A DNA stretch of 64,000 nt. Source: Lactarius indigo. Lineage: Eukaryota; Basidiomycota; Agaricomycetes; Russulales; Russulaceae. Positions within the stretch are counted from its first letter, which is position 1, and the number at the start of each line of letters is the position of its first letter. The notes under the pieces were generated by a model. The model saw only the letters and a program-made list of their open reading frames with translations, was not told the DNA's origin and did not search any database. Positions 46,215 to 58,063 of the stretch are shown here, piece by piece. Location: contig JAFKAC010000003.1 of assembly GCA_025766275.1 (NCBI GenBank), forward strand, positions 2,542,001 through 2,606,000, given 5' to 3'. The position numbers and the translations under genes were made by a program.

Positions 46215-47337
46215 TCACTTTCTCGCGAACGTGATCTGAGTATAAACGTCAGTGGCGTCAGGTGTTACCAACAGTCAGGACCCCTACCTTGATCTTATTT
46301 TCGCCATCGAGTTTGTAGTTGTGTAATGCCTCCTTCGCGACAGTTGCGCTTCCTTCGTCTATATACTCGACGAAAGCGATATCCTTTTTGTTTGCAATGA
46401 GGCGAACTTCGTGCAAGTTGGGGTACCTGGTCGCGTGTCGGCGTATGCCAAACGCTAAGGGGGAGACAGATGCGACGCTCACTGTGAGAAAAGGGCCATG
46501 AGCTGGTCCTTGCTGACGCTCTCGGGCAGATTCTGTAAGAACAGGATCTTGTTCGGAGGCAGATACTCGTCTGGCATCTGGACGGCGGGACGTCTGGGGG
46601 CGGCGACGGCAGGCCCATCGGCTACGTGTTAGAGAACCGTAAGCGATCGGGGAACAGGACATGAAAAGAGACACGGAGTGCACACTCTCTGTGGCTAAAC
46701 GCTTTGCGCGGAACTTCTGTTTGAGGGGGTTCGTATAGCGGGTGGCCTCTAGGTAAAGGGGTAGCGATCGTGAGTCGGTGCAACTGGGCTCGAAGATAAG
46801 CACGCACTCTTGTGTTGAAGCCTCCGGTGCTTATGCTCTTCGTAGTGATCGGCATCTAGCCGCCTCACTACGGCGTCCGAGCGAGTCCGAGCGAATGAAA
46901 TTTGCTAAAGAGCAAGTCGACAGAGGTGGGTTCGGTTAATACGGACGCGAGAGGAGGAGCACACCATCGGTTTAGAGTACAGGGGAAACCCTCTAACTTC
47001 CTTCAGAGCTTTTTGGGCAATATCCGCTGACGCAAATGAGACAAACGCTTGTCCGCGCATCCGCAGGTTGTTGTGCGCGACCACGTCGAGTACCTCACCG
47101 TACGACTTGAAAAGGCCACGCAGAGATGATTTGAGGACTGTAGAAGATGGTTAAGGCGCGTAAAAGTAAAAGAAGAGAGAGCGGACCATCGATCCTGATC
47201 TTCTCGTTAAGGTTTTGAATGTACAGTGTTTCTGAGATAAATTCAGGTTTTGTCGGGGCCGGTGTAGCGTCAATAGGAATCGGGATTTCAACAGACGTTG
47301 AGTCTGGAGTTGTTGGTGCCGGGTTGTTGTCGGACAT
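46215..47337 (-). CDS. U1A/U2B''-like spliceosomal protein with two RRMs
   Basis: Seven exons; introns at 47138-47186, 46905-46964, 46749-46807, 46622-46685, 46427-46482 and 46236-46287; 260 residues in exact frame. RRM1 starts SETLYIQNLNEKIRIDVLKS (RNP2), with RMRGQAFVSFAS as RNP1 and FPLYSKPMQISFARTRSDAV, the U1A/U2B'' signature. A basic linker follows (HYEEHKHRRLQHKKATRYTN). RRM2 shows NKILFLQNLPESVSKDQL and KKDIAFVEYIDEGSA, ending ITFARK. The family binds stem-loops of U1 or U2 snRNA; fungi often have a single protein for both, so I do not pick one. The start is the Met of MSDNNPAPTTPDS. Confidence 0.92.
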
Positions 47338-47477
47338 GGTGAAGTAGCAGGAAATAGATGAGATTGACCAACCAAGAGAGGCACACGCGCCCCAGTCCCA
47401 CACTCGGGAACTTCCGAAAGCATCTATAGTACTCTTACAGTGCGGTCACGGTCGTCGTACGGACACTACTACTCGTC

Positions 47478-49689
47478 TTACTTCTCGCCGTTCTCATCGT
47501 ACACGTACTCCACATACACAGGCAGCCATTGCATCTTCTTTGCGTTTTCTCTCACCTCTTGATCGCCCCAGTTCACGTTCGCGATGCCTTCTTCAATGGC
47601 CTGCTCAGCGACCGCAATAGCTATTTCAAAATTCACACTTGGTGCGTCCGCGAAGTCAGGAAGTAGAGCGTCGTCCGGGTCTTTGAGAGCGGGGGATAGT
47701 GAGGCAAGTCGCTTAGCCCCTGCCAGAATCATAGTGTCCGACAGCAATCTGGCCTTCGCAAGTACTGCGCCAAAGCCGAGGCCAGGGTACAAGAGTGCAT
47801 CTGGAGGAAATCATCAATTAAAGATGACGATGATACAAGAAAGGCGCACTGTTGCACTCGGCGATACTATATCGAAGCCGAAAGGCTCAGAGAACGGTGA
47901 TTGAAAATGTGGACGCGGGCTTACATATAGTCCTTTCCGCTGGGCACCTTCGCTGGAGGGAACGGACTTCCTGTTGCTAAAAGGGCCTTCCCATTTGTCC
48001 AGTCATTGGCCTTGGCTGGATCGACCTCCACCAAGCGGCTTGGATTGGAGAGCGGGAGAATGATGGGGCGGTCTACATGCTTCGCCATTTCTCGTACGAC
48101 ATCTTCCGTGAATGCCCCAGCGTGTGTAGAGCACCCGATAAGTACCGTTGGTTTGACCTTCCTCACGACTTCGAGAAGTGTTATTTCACCCTTTTCGTTA
48201 GTCGGCACTCCTTCCCACTCTTCGTCGGGACGCACAAAGTCCTGCAACGCAGGACGAATCAAGTCTCCAAGTGACTGTTTGATGAGCCCATGCTTGTCAA
48301 TCAAGTAGAACTGGTCGTTCGCCTTGTCCGCAAGCACGCCATCAATTTGCACAATACCGTCGCGTAACTGGTGAGTAATTCCGAGACCAGCAGAGCCGGC
48401 ACCATAGATGATGTAACGTTGCTCCGCGAGGGTACTCCGGGTGACACCCACTGCCGACATGACAGCGGCCAATGTGACGGCGCCGGTTCCTTGGCTATTA
48501 GAAAATGAGGTACTGAACGCCCGAACAGTGATCTGACGCACACGTCGTCGTTGAAGATGGCGTGCTTGTCACGATATATCTCCAAGAGGCGTTGGGCATT
48601 CGTCACGCCAAAATCTTCGAAATGCAGCAAGCAATGAGGTAAGTACTTTCGAACCAACTGGACGAATCTACGAAAAAAAGTGAATGAGCGGCCACCAGGG
48701 GAAGTCACTGATTAGATATTACTTGTCTATGAATTGGTCATAAGCATCCCCACGAACACGTTCATGACGCCAACCCTAAGTATGTTCGTGTGAGGCGAAT
48801 AGCTAAGACAACAAAACCTAGACTCACAACGTATAACGGGTCACTAATGAGGGATTCGTTGTTTGTTCCGACATCGAGAACTACTGGCAAAGACTTGGTG
48901 GGAGCGATACCAGCGAGGAGACTGCACGGCCTTCGGTCGAAGTTGGCTTGAGCGAGGAAACGCTACTCACGTATAAAGAGCGGATTTCGCAGTCGAGATC
49001 TGGTCATCAATACCGTGATCAGAGCACGATCAAATACTAGAGAAAAAAAAGCCGAGTACCCCAATGCCCTATCGTGAATGAGTCTCGTCAACAAGACCTT
49101 CAAAGAGAGAGATAGAGTAAAGATAACCCACGCCTACACCCTGATCACCTATACCTAGGATGGCTTCAGCGTCGGAACAGACGATAAGATCGATGTCGCG
49201 TCCTCTAGTTTGTTCAAGGAAATCCTCTTCCATAGAATGCTGGTTATCAAAGGTGAGATATAAACCCTCGCTCCGCCTGAACAAGTGCGAATAATTTGCG
49301 ATCGCGTCTGCCTGGAAGAAGGTGAACCCTTATCGAAGGTGAACACGAGCCGCGAGGCGCACTTCGGTTGGGGTATAGATTATAGGCATAAGTTCTCTGA
49401 GGTGACGCAGAAGGAGCTGATAGAATAGCACAGAGTTCTGCTCCTTGAGACTCTGCAAGAAAGAGTTCTTCCGGATAGGAGTATCGCGGGATAAGAGCTG
49501 GTCATAGGCACGCTGACACTGTTCATCGAGGGTATTGACTTGGTACGGAAGACGCCCGACGAGACCAAACTGCTTTCTCTCTTCTTCGGTGAAGGCAGTG
49601 CCCTTATTCCAGTGGGGGTCGTTGAGTATAGCGTTGCCGCGGAGTGCGACACGAACGGGTTTGGCCATGTCAATCGAGGACGACGTCAT
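47478..49689 (-). CDS. NAD-type malic enzyme
   Basis: Multi-exon gene. N-terminus: [20 protein letters not shown], then [20 protein letters not shown]. Next come [10 protein letters not shown] (malate-binding Tyr region), [60 protein letters not shown] and [20 protein letters not shown] (metal-binding Asp residues). The nucleotide site is [12 protein letters not shown]. Further on are [35 protein letters not shown] and [19 protein letters not shown]. It oxidises malate to pyruvate and CO2, probably in mitochondria, although no clear presequence is visible before MAKPVR. The C-terminus [18 protein letters not shown] is normal for the family. Start taken at 49689 ([11 protein letters not shown]); 49668 is an alternative. 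Confidence 0.9.
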
Positions 49690-49766
49690 CGTCGCTGACC
49701 GGAATTAGATTAGGCTTATCTCTTTCTGTCACTCTTCCCACGGTCAACGTTCTTTGTCACCTAACC
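49690..49766. promoter_or_regulatory. 77-bp bidirectional promoter, malic enzyme / adenosine kinase
   Basis: Only 77 bp separate the two ATGs, so 5' untranslated regions and promoter elements must fit into, or overlap, this gap. The plus strand carries a pyrimidine-rich stretch (CTTATCTCTTTCTGTC) ahead of the kinase start. Confidence 0.5.
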
Positions 49767-51072
49767 ATGTCAGAGCAACAGACTTATAGCCTCTTTTGTA
49801 TGGGAAACCCCCTCCTGGACATTCAAGTCACCAATGGAGAGGGTCTCCTCAAAAAGTACAATTTGAATCCGAACGACGCCATCCTCGCGGGAAACGAGCA
49901 TCTCCCAATGTCATTTTTCTCGTCCTTTGTTATTTCGCTCGCTCACTTTTTTTAACACATAGATACGATGAGATTGTCAAAGAACACAAAGTCGTCTATG
50001 TCGCTGGTGGTGCTGCACAGAATGCCGCCCGCGGTGCTGCAGTATGCACATTCGTTCCCTCTATGATCCTGTTCCATCTCCTGATTCATCGTAGTACGTG
50101 CTTCCCCCCAATTCCGTCGTGTACACTGGCTGCGTTGGCGACGACCAACTCGCCGAGCAGCTCAGGGCAGCGAACAAAAGGGAGGGTCTCGCAGAAGCCT
50201 ATCTCGTCAGGAATGGTGGGCAGACGGGGGCGTGCGCAGTCGTCATCACTGGTCATCACAGGTAACGTGATCCATACCCGAGGTGAGGTGACCTTCCCGC
50301 CCGCTGATCGCGTTCCAGGTCTCTCGTCACCACTCTGCGCGCCGCAGAAAAGTTCGAAAAGGCCCACTTGGTTACTCCTGAAGTCGCACGTCTGATCGAT
50401 GGCGCAAAATTCTTCTACGTCGAGGGTTATTTCCTTACGCACGGTCTCGAGTCCGCCATCGAGGTTGCCAAGAAGGCATCAGATAGCGGAAAGGTGCGTT
50501 GCTATTCTCTTGAAAACGCGTTCATTGCTTATCCTCTCCCCAGGTGTTTGCCATCAACCTTTCTGCTCCTTTCATCCCGCAGTTCTTCAAGGTTCAACTT
50601 GAGCAGCTCTTCCCCTACTGTGACGTTGTTATTGGTAACGAGAGCGAGGCGGCGGCCTGGGCCAGCGCTGCTGGGTTACCCGATAAGGACAACATTCCGG
50701 CCATCGCTAGGTCGATCGCGACGCTCCCCAAGTTAAACCCGTCTCGCCAACGCACGGTCATCATTACCCAGGGCCCGAAATCGACCATCGTCGTCACTGC
50801 TGCAGACCCTGACAAACCAAAAATCTTTCCCGTCGACCGTCTGGAGGATCGACAAATCGTTGACACCAACGGCGCTGGCGATGCCTTTGCTGGCGGTCTC
50901 CTAGGCGCGCTTGTTTCTGGCAAATCTGTGGATGAAGCCGTCCTCGCCGGGCACAAGATGGGGGCCATGTGCGTCCAACTAGTGAGTACACTCCGGCCTT
51001 ATATCTGCAGAGACTCACGGCAATTTGCAGGTTGGCCCCCAGTATCCTTGGCCAAAAGTCGCCGTGTTGTAG
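49767..51072 (+). CDS. Adenosine kinase (PfkB family)
   Basis: Starts MSEQQTYSLFCMGNPLLDIQ, with the first motif GNPLLDI. Then YVAGGAAQNAARGAA, VYTGCVGDDQLAEQLRAANK, VRNGGQTGACAVVITGHHRS, FFYVEGYFLTHGLESA, VFAINLSAPFIPQFF, DVVIGNESEAAAWA and VIITQGPKSTIVV. The catalytic loop is VDTNGAGDAFAGGLLGALVS (Asp base, anion hole). The end VGPQYPWPKVAVL* matches fungal adenosine kinases after an intron at 50983-51030. Five or more introns; the donor/acceptor pairs around AARGAA and YFLTH are normal. It phosphorylates adenosine to AMP and keeps the methylation cycle running by removing adenosine made from S-adenosylhomocysteine. Confidence 0.92.
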
Positions 51073-51267
51073 ATGAATCTTCACACGGGCATTCCTCACG
51101 AGCGCACATTGTGACCCATCGTCCACTCTCAACAGCGGTCAGGTGGTAGTAAATAGCATCATACAATACATGTATTATCTCCCACATTAAGCTTTCCTCA
51201 GCTTGTAATACAAAATTGAATACCCACATAAGAAATTCTATGTCGCAAAAACTATAGACTATTATGG

Positions 51268-52945
51268 CTAACTCGGCGGTGAGAAACTGGGCGGCGAACA
51301 ACCAGGATATGCAACCATTGGCTGATGAGTAGCCAACTGGTTCAGGAGTCTTCTGCTGGTGGGGGTGAGGCAAGAGATTCCTATTGCAGTGTGTCAGTGG
51401 AAATGTGGCATCCAATGAATCCGTACAAACCTGTGTCAGGAGCTCAGCTAGGAAGTATGGACGGTCATGTAAGTAATGGTGGTACAGACGGAAGTAGGAC
51501 GTAGACTCACCAGGATGTAACATTGTTTCACCATCCTCAGTGAGCATCGTGGATGATGAATGTCCAGCATCGGAAGGTACAGGGGGAATGTTGGAATCGG
51601 CGCACTTCATCACTTTTGCGGGTGCGCTCTCGGAAACATAGGTATGAGGTGACGGTTCTTTCGATCCCAGAGCGTTCAAGACACTCTCGCTTTGATGCCC
51701 TGCGATGCGCCTTGACTCAACTAGAACTGCCTGCATAGCCGCAGAAGTGATGGCGAGTGAAATCGGTGATTTTCCATTGGTATGCGATTCTGGTGCATCA
51801 AGAGAGGGATCGATAACAGGAGCAGAAGGCTCTGCGGGTGCGTGTGATCCTGGTTTGTCCTCTAGCTCTTGTGAAGGCTTTGGGCTACATGGAACTTCGG
51901 GTTCGCCATCTGAGGGTACGCAGGTTCCATCGGGAGAACTACTTGAGGGCGCATATGGCTGACCTATCGCATTCGGATGAAACTGAGTGTTGGTCAGGGG
52001 TAAGGGTGGCACCCCTGGGTGGTAGTAAGGTGTAAAATAACCTGGCGGTGGTGCCCCTGGAATATGATAGGGGGGAACAGGTTGTGCACCATCGCCCCAC
52101 GGAGGAGGACCCCACGGTGGCTGGGCTAGACGCGCTGCTGATGTCGGATGACCAACAGCATAATTAGGGTCTACAATCACGCCCTGCGTCCTAGGTGGAA
52201 CGAAAACAACAAATTCTATGGACGACGTAAGCCAGCCATTGTGTGGAGGTCATGTCGTATTGTTACCTGCGTTAATACTCTGCTGGCGATAATAGCCTGG
52301 AAGGGCACCTGATCCTGGAGCGACGGCCTGAGGTAGATGCACCTTGTTCTTGGGTTTTGGTGTGCCACCACGACTCCTCGATGTTTCCCCAGTATTATCT
52401 TCGCTTTGGGTTGGCGGTCCTGGATCAATGATAACACCGTTATGACTTGCACGGGTAAGTCAAGACTTTAAGGTAGAACTGATTGGATGAGGCTCACCGG
52501 GACTTTTGATGACGTCTAAGAGCATCAGTCTATGAGGGAGGCCGTCAGAAAGCACCGCCACAATGTCGAAGTGTGAGGCGGACACACCCGCGTGAAGGTG
52601 GCTTCGCACTGAGGACAGGCGCTTGGATAAGTTTAGTATTACGAGCAGCACGCAACCGCGATCAAATGACATACAATCCTGGTTGTGAATGTAACTTTGT
52701 CGTTCTCTGGTGTCCGCTTCAGGTCTGCCTCGCGGGCAAATTCCTTATTGCACCCGTTTATTTTGCAGGGCCATATACCCGTCTCAGCTTTCTTGGAGGA
52801 GGATTTCTTCTTCTGGGAGTCTTTCTTTTCTTCAGGCTAACGAATAGGCGCATAAATGATGTCAACCGATACGCAAGATATAGGGAAGAATTCGGTCGTT
52901 GCGGGAGCGAGAGCTCACCGTGGGCTTAAGCTGGGTTCTGACCAT
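51268..52945 (-). CDS. C2H2 zinc-finger protein with one-base frame break in finger 1
   Basis: Start MVRTQLKPT, intron 52837-52918, then PEEKKDSQKKKSSSKKAETG. Two fingers follow: WPCKINGCNKEFAREADLKR/HQRTTKLH and FACPQCEATFTRTDALRRHQ with KSRH. Between DLKR and HQRTTKLH the frame moves by one base: the exon 52675-52836 is 162 nt, but 161 would keep frame into the next finger. The tail is long and Pro/Ser-rich (RLAQPPWGPPPWGDGAQPVP and on) and appears to end in ATHQPMVAYPGCSPPSFSPP at 51268. The pattern is a conserved mushroom C2H2 factor of unknown targets. The frame break may be a sequence error, since the rest of the gene reads through well. Confidence 0.68.
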
Positions 52946-53139
52946 GAGAAACCGAATTCTGAATTAGGACACGGCGCGGGCGCGTTAGATTGTGGCTGGC
53001 GAGACGTTTGCTGTGGCGGGCGATGTGGCAAAACGGTGGCGCGTCCCTTTCGCACTTCCAGATTACTCCTTTCAATTTCAATCTCCGAGTTTCGGCAAAC
53101 GTCGGCTACATTCACGATAGTTAATTAATTAATTTTATT

Positions 53140-56100
53140 TTAAGCTATCGTGCTTGTCATTGTACTTGTCCGTTCTAGCAGTCCCTGCACCCGACGATTG
53201 AGGCGCTCGGCCTGCGTTTTGCGCTCCCAAACTTGGTATGTAGGTGTCTTCTTTCTTGGGACCCACCCCTTCCCACTACCCTGACCAGTCTTCGTGGTGG
53301 AGAGATCCACTACACGCGGCGTCGACGAAAACTTGATGACCTCCTTGTATAATGACTTCGTCTCCATTGCCAATGACCGGACCGAGGGCACTTTGTGGCT
53401 AGACTCCGTCTCCGTGTCAGACTCGTCTGTGTCTGATAGACCAGATGTATCTAATGGTGGAGTTAGAAGCCGATGTCTTGTCTCCGGGAGCGGAGGGAGC
53501 TCGTCGATTTCCCGCATGAGGTCGTTGCCTTTCAAGTAGGAATTTTCCATTCGCAAGAAACGGACTGCACCCCTAAAGCTCTCGAGCTGCCGCAAATTGA
53601 GTGTGCAGTATACGGGCGAGCGAAAGAAGCACACCTGTTCTAGGAGATGTGTTGTTTCCAAATTACCGTCTACGGGTAGGACAATTTGTGGTTGTGTGGT
53701 CGTAGCACCGGCAACTAACGCAAGGTGAGGACGTGAGCCATGATAAACCTTGCAACACATACCCTCTTTTTCGGGAGCATTCGAGGTAGCCTTGAGCTTA
53801 CTGTTTTCTTTGGCTAGGGAATCGAACTCAGACTGGAGCTGCTCCATCGCCTCCACATAGTATTTCTCTTGCTTCTGTGCTTTCCCTAGTAGCCCTTCCA
53901 GTTCGGTAACCGCTTCTGCTTGCTTCTTGGCTGCTTCCATGCGGCGCTCCATCAACTCTATTTTGACGGCGGATTCTTGAATGTTCTGATCTTTGGACTT
54001 CAAATTGCGCACAAGCCCTTGCATCTCTTCGTTCAGCTGTGCCACTTTCCGCTCGGCTTCCTCGTTGACTGCCATGGCCGCCTTTACCTCCTCAATGCGA
54101 ACTATCCACGGTGCCGCCCCAGTGACTGCGTCCGTAATTAGGAAATATTCCCAAACAGGAGGATGTCGTACACACTTTTTACGATGTTTTCAATATCCAC
54201 CGTGTTTGGGAATAGTGCATTTGCTTGAGCAACGAGCTCAGAGATTGCATCGCTCAAAGCGGTCCATGGAGACGCCGTGTTCTTGCAAATCTTTGCCACC
54301 GTTGATGAGGCAACGTCATTGACAAATGATAGCACTTTGCCGAGTTGGAAAGAAGATTTGGAAGCGCGAACTTCGTCGATGTGGGGCATGGTCTGCTGAG
54401 CAAGCTAGGAAGGGATCCAGTTTGAAAACTGGCATAGGAATGCTCAATTGAACCACGTACCTGAATTCCAAGGTTAACCATTTCGGAAACTATGCTACAG
54501 AGGGCCTCGAGTCGTGGTACAAGATAGGCTTTCAGCGCTGATGACTCGTGAGCGAGTTCTTCCAACCGTTTGACCAATTTCCTGTACGATTGAGTCAGTA
54601 ATTGACCCCTCAATCCGATAAGCTGACCCGCCTTGCCACCGCCTTGGCGTTCTTGCATTGATCAAGTGATTTCTGAATCGGTTCCAGGAAGCTCTTCCCG
54701 GGATCCATACCATTGAGTTCTCGAGTGATATCTGATTTTGTGGTTGGTCAACAGAGTAAGTATACACCCGACAAAAAGCCACCTTCGTCATTCAGAATGG
54801 CTTCGACAGCGGTCTTCGTCAATCCCATAGAGGATGCATACACGTCCAAATCATGGTCTAACGAAAGCACGAGACCAAGTTCGCGTTCGCCAAGGTCGAA
54901 ATCAAAGTCTTTAAAGTAAGTGTCTGCCAGATGGTTGAACTGCGCTTGGATTCTGTAAAGACCATTCACGATGGGGCCTCCGTAAGAAAAAAGGACCGAC
55001 CGCACTTGTTGATATCGCTTGTACACTCCATTTCCCGGAATTCGTCACGTCGCAAGAGATCGATATGCATGTCGATCCGCCTTTCTAATGGCGCAATCTC
55101 TTGGAACAGCCTGCCAATACTGATGAAGGATTCCACATCGCAGTGACGGATGACAGCAGCAAAACGTTTGCAAAGCGTCGAAAGCACTGCAATGGCACCC
55201 CTCATCTAATGATATGATCAATAATCGTGGTCCAATCGGCGTGAGCAACACGGACGCTACCTCACAAACGCCAACTAAGGTTTCAGAGACCCGGCCGTTT
55301 AGTGATTCAGGCAAGTTGTGGGCATGCGCAGTGACGGTGTTTATGAGATCGGTTTTGGAAGCCATTCTTTGGAAAAAGAGATAACATCTTGTTGCGTCGC
55401 CGTCTGTCTCGGTATAAATTTGGGGTAAGTACGGCTATAGCGCGTTATTAGTCAATGCACGAATTAGGCGTTTGTATGCGCACAGCGCATTACCTGGACA
55501 ATATTGAGCCACTCCTTGGTCTCGTTCGCTTCGATTCTCTTGAGTTCATGATCGATGTTCCTAGCCTGATTTCTTGTAGCCGTTGATTGCAGTTTGAGAT
55601 TTAGAGACATGATCGCGGCTGTCTGTGATGCTGCAGCCGCCGATTCGGTTTGCGCATTCTGCGTTTCCGAACGCAGCGTTTCGAGTTCACTGAATCACCT
55701 GCTTCAGTCGCTGCGAAAACTCTCGACACATGACGTTGATGTCACTGACCTTTCTAACTGGAGGACTAGCTCTCGGAATCGTGTGATAGTTCGCTCCATG
55801 TCTTGACAGGCCTCCTCCAGGGTCTCTATTCTTTGCTGCAACTCTGCTAGTTGAACGTCCTTCTCATCTACAACACAAATGTTATTATATACACTCCAAT
55901 GAGTAGAAGGACCACGTACTGATCTCATCCTGCATTGCTCTCTCTGTCTCGACATGATTCTCCTCTAGCTCCTCGCCCAGTTCCTTCAGAGCTTCCAGGT
56001 CTTCAATTGTGATTCGCATTTCCTCAATTTTCTGGGCGCGGATGCGTAAGAAAATTGGACGTTTGTCTTACGGAGGTCATTACCTCTCCAAGCGTGAGGT

Positions 56101-57780
56101 TTCGTTCTGTAAGCTGCACAACCATTTCCTCCGCTCCAAGAGCATCATCTAGCTGGATTTTGAGATCCTCAATTTGCGTATCTGCATTGGAGAGCTTGAT
56201 GAGGGCAGATTCGAGTTGCGCTTAGTATGTTTCAGTTGGGATGTGAAATACGAAGAGAGATACGAGGCCGTTTACTGGAGAGATCGTCGACACTCATTAC
56301 ATCTTTTTCCATCTCGGTTATTCTCTTGCGCTGCTCTTGCTCGGTCTCCTGACTCAAGTCACGAAGACTGACCAAAACGTGAGATCATAGTTAAACGGTA
56401 TTTGCGAAATACCTCATACCGAATCAGGGCTTCCTTTAAACGAGCATTCTGTTTCTCCAACTGGATATAAGCTAAAGAGCCGGCTACGTTTGAGTTACCT
56501 CCTTCTGCTGCTTCGAATGAGTCAGTTTCTTGGTGTCGAAAAACCGTGGCATGCTTACAAGCGCCCTCCTTTATTACCTCTAACTCGACTTCCACAACTG
56601 CCAACTTCTCTTTCAACTCTTCAATTTCACCCTCAGCAGCCTCCGCACGTTCTTCCGCAACTTCCTTGTCTAACATGGCCATTTCCAGTTGTTCTAACGC
56701 GTCTAGATTACGGGCTTCGGCAAGCTCGGAAAGTTGCTGTGCATCAGCAAGCTCCCTGCGCACTGCAATAAGCTCCGTCTGTTGTTGCACGAGTTTGGCC
56801 TGGAGTTTGGGTCGCAGAGCAACAAAAGACTCGGCCTCGTTGACCCTTGTCTGAAGTTCTTGGACATGTCTGGCTTCATCTGCGCGTTTGATTTCTAGAA
56901 CACGGACTTTTGCTCGAAGCTCTTGCAGTTCCTCGTCATTCACGCCCAACTTCACATCCATTAGCATAGGATCCAGCACTCAAAACACTCTCACCGATCC
57001 CCTTGGCTCCGAGTGTGATGGTGGGGTAGGTGAGCGTAGATCGGAAGCAGTGGAGGGTTGTACGGCGCTTGCCAGTCCACGGTCTGGTAATGGCTGCACA
57101 GGTGAGGCGACTCGTTTGAAGTGTAACGCCCGTGAAAGTGGCGCCGCATCAGGAGAGCGATCACGGGGGGTGCCCGTCGAACCACCCATGGGTAAGGTAC
57201 TTTCATGCACGGAAGAACGCCTTGGTGTCAAAACAGTCTTCTTGAGAGAACCCAGTGGTTGGATGCCCGGAATTGGACTACGCTTAGTGGGAGAAGGAGG
57301 AGCGAGTCTTGTACCACTGCGTGTACTCTGATTTGTACCAGGTTTGAGAGGGCTAGAGGCACGGGGAGAAGGAGGTGGGATAGAGCGAGTGGAGGGCATG
57401 CGCGAGAGACTAGCGCTGGGCGTTCTCGAGTGGCCGAGGGTTGTTCGGCTCACAGGCTGTGAGCCTGACTGTGAGCCTGACTCCGGGTATGTCAACACCA
57501 TTCGGGGTATCAGCTGTGAAAAGTGCAGAGGGCTTACACTAGCTGTAGGTGGCAGATCTTGGACTTGGGCGAGTCTAACCTGACTGGCTTTTACGAAGAC
57601 ACCATAATTCATTGGACAGGAGAAGTAGGGGACTCCTTGAACTGAACCATCGTTCTTGCCAACGGGTTCGAAAAGCTCGATCCCAACCCATTTGCCCGTA
57701 GAGAAGGAGGTCGTCCCGCAGAAGCGAACCACTCCGCGACCCAGATTTATGTCAACGGTAGCGCCTATGGGGAAATCCAT
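53140..57780 (-). CDS. Dynactin large subunit p150-Glued-like (CAP-Gly plus coiled coil)
   Basis: N-terminal CAP-Gly domain: [60 protein letters not shown]; the GKNDG motif binds microtubule ends or EB1 tails. A basic Ser/Pro-rich stretch follows (about 57540-56990). Long coiled coils start with [20 protein letters not shown] and run through [20 protein letters not shown]. The later part ([16 protein letters not shown] region, then [20 protein letters not shown]) and the C-terminal [20 protein letters not shown] complete a dynactin p150 architecture (Nip100/ro-3). It links dynein to cargo and microtubules. At least ten introns; I did not fix every boundary. Start chosen at 57780 ([10 protein letters not shown]). 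Confidence 0.82.
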
Positions 57781-58063
57781 TGGAATTGCGCCTTGAGTGA
57801 GCCAGCCGCGGCGGTAAAGACCACAGCTGAGATCCTGAGGTGGTGAGGTATATTACGTGCACGTGACCCACAGTCGTGCGTGACGATCACATCGGACCCT
57901 CTTGCCTCTGACCCGCTTTCCACGAGCTGCCGCCTTGCTACAGCGGAACGACAGCGGTACTGCACAAGTCTGCAAGAGCAGGAAGTTCCCGCAGGAACAT
58001 CGCTGTGCGACACCTAGCCCCCCATCTACCCCATGCACGCTAGTAGACAGAACGGACATCTTA
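57781..58063. promoter_or_regulatory. Divergent promoter region, dynactin p150 / Raptor
   Basis: 283 bp between the two start codons. A CACGTG palindrome sits at 57860-57865. No other element recognised. Confidence 0.4.
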
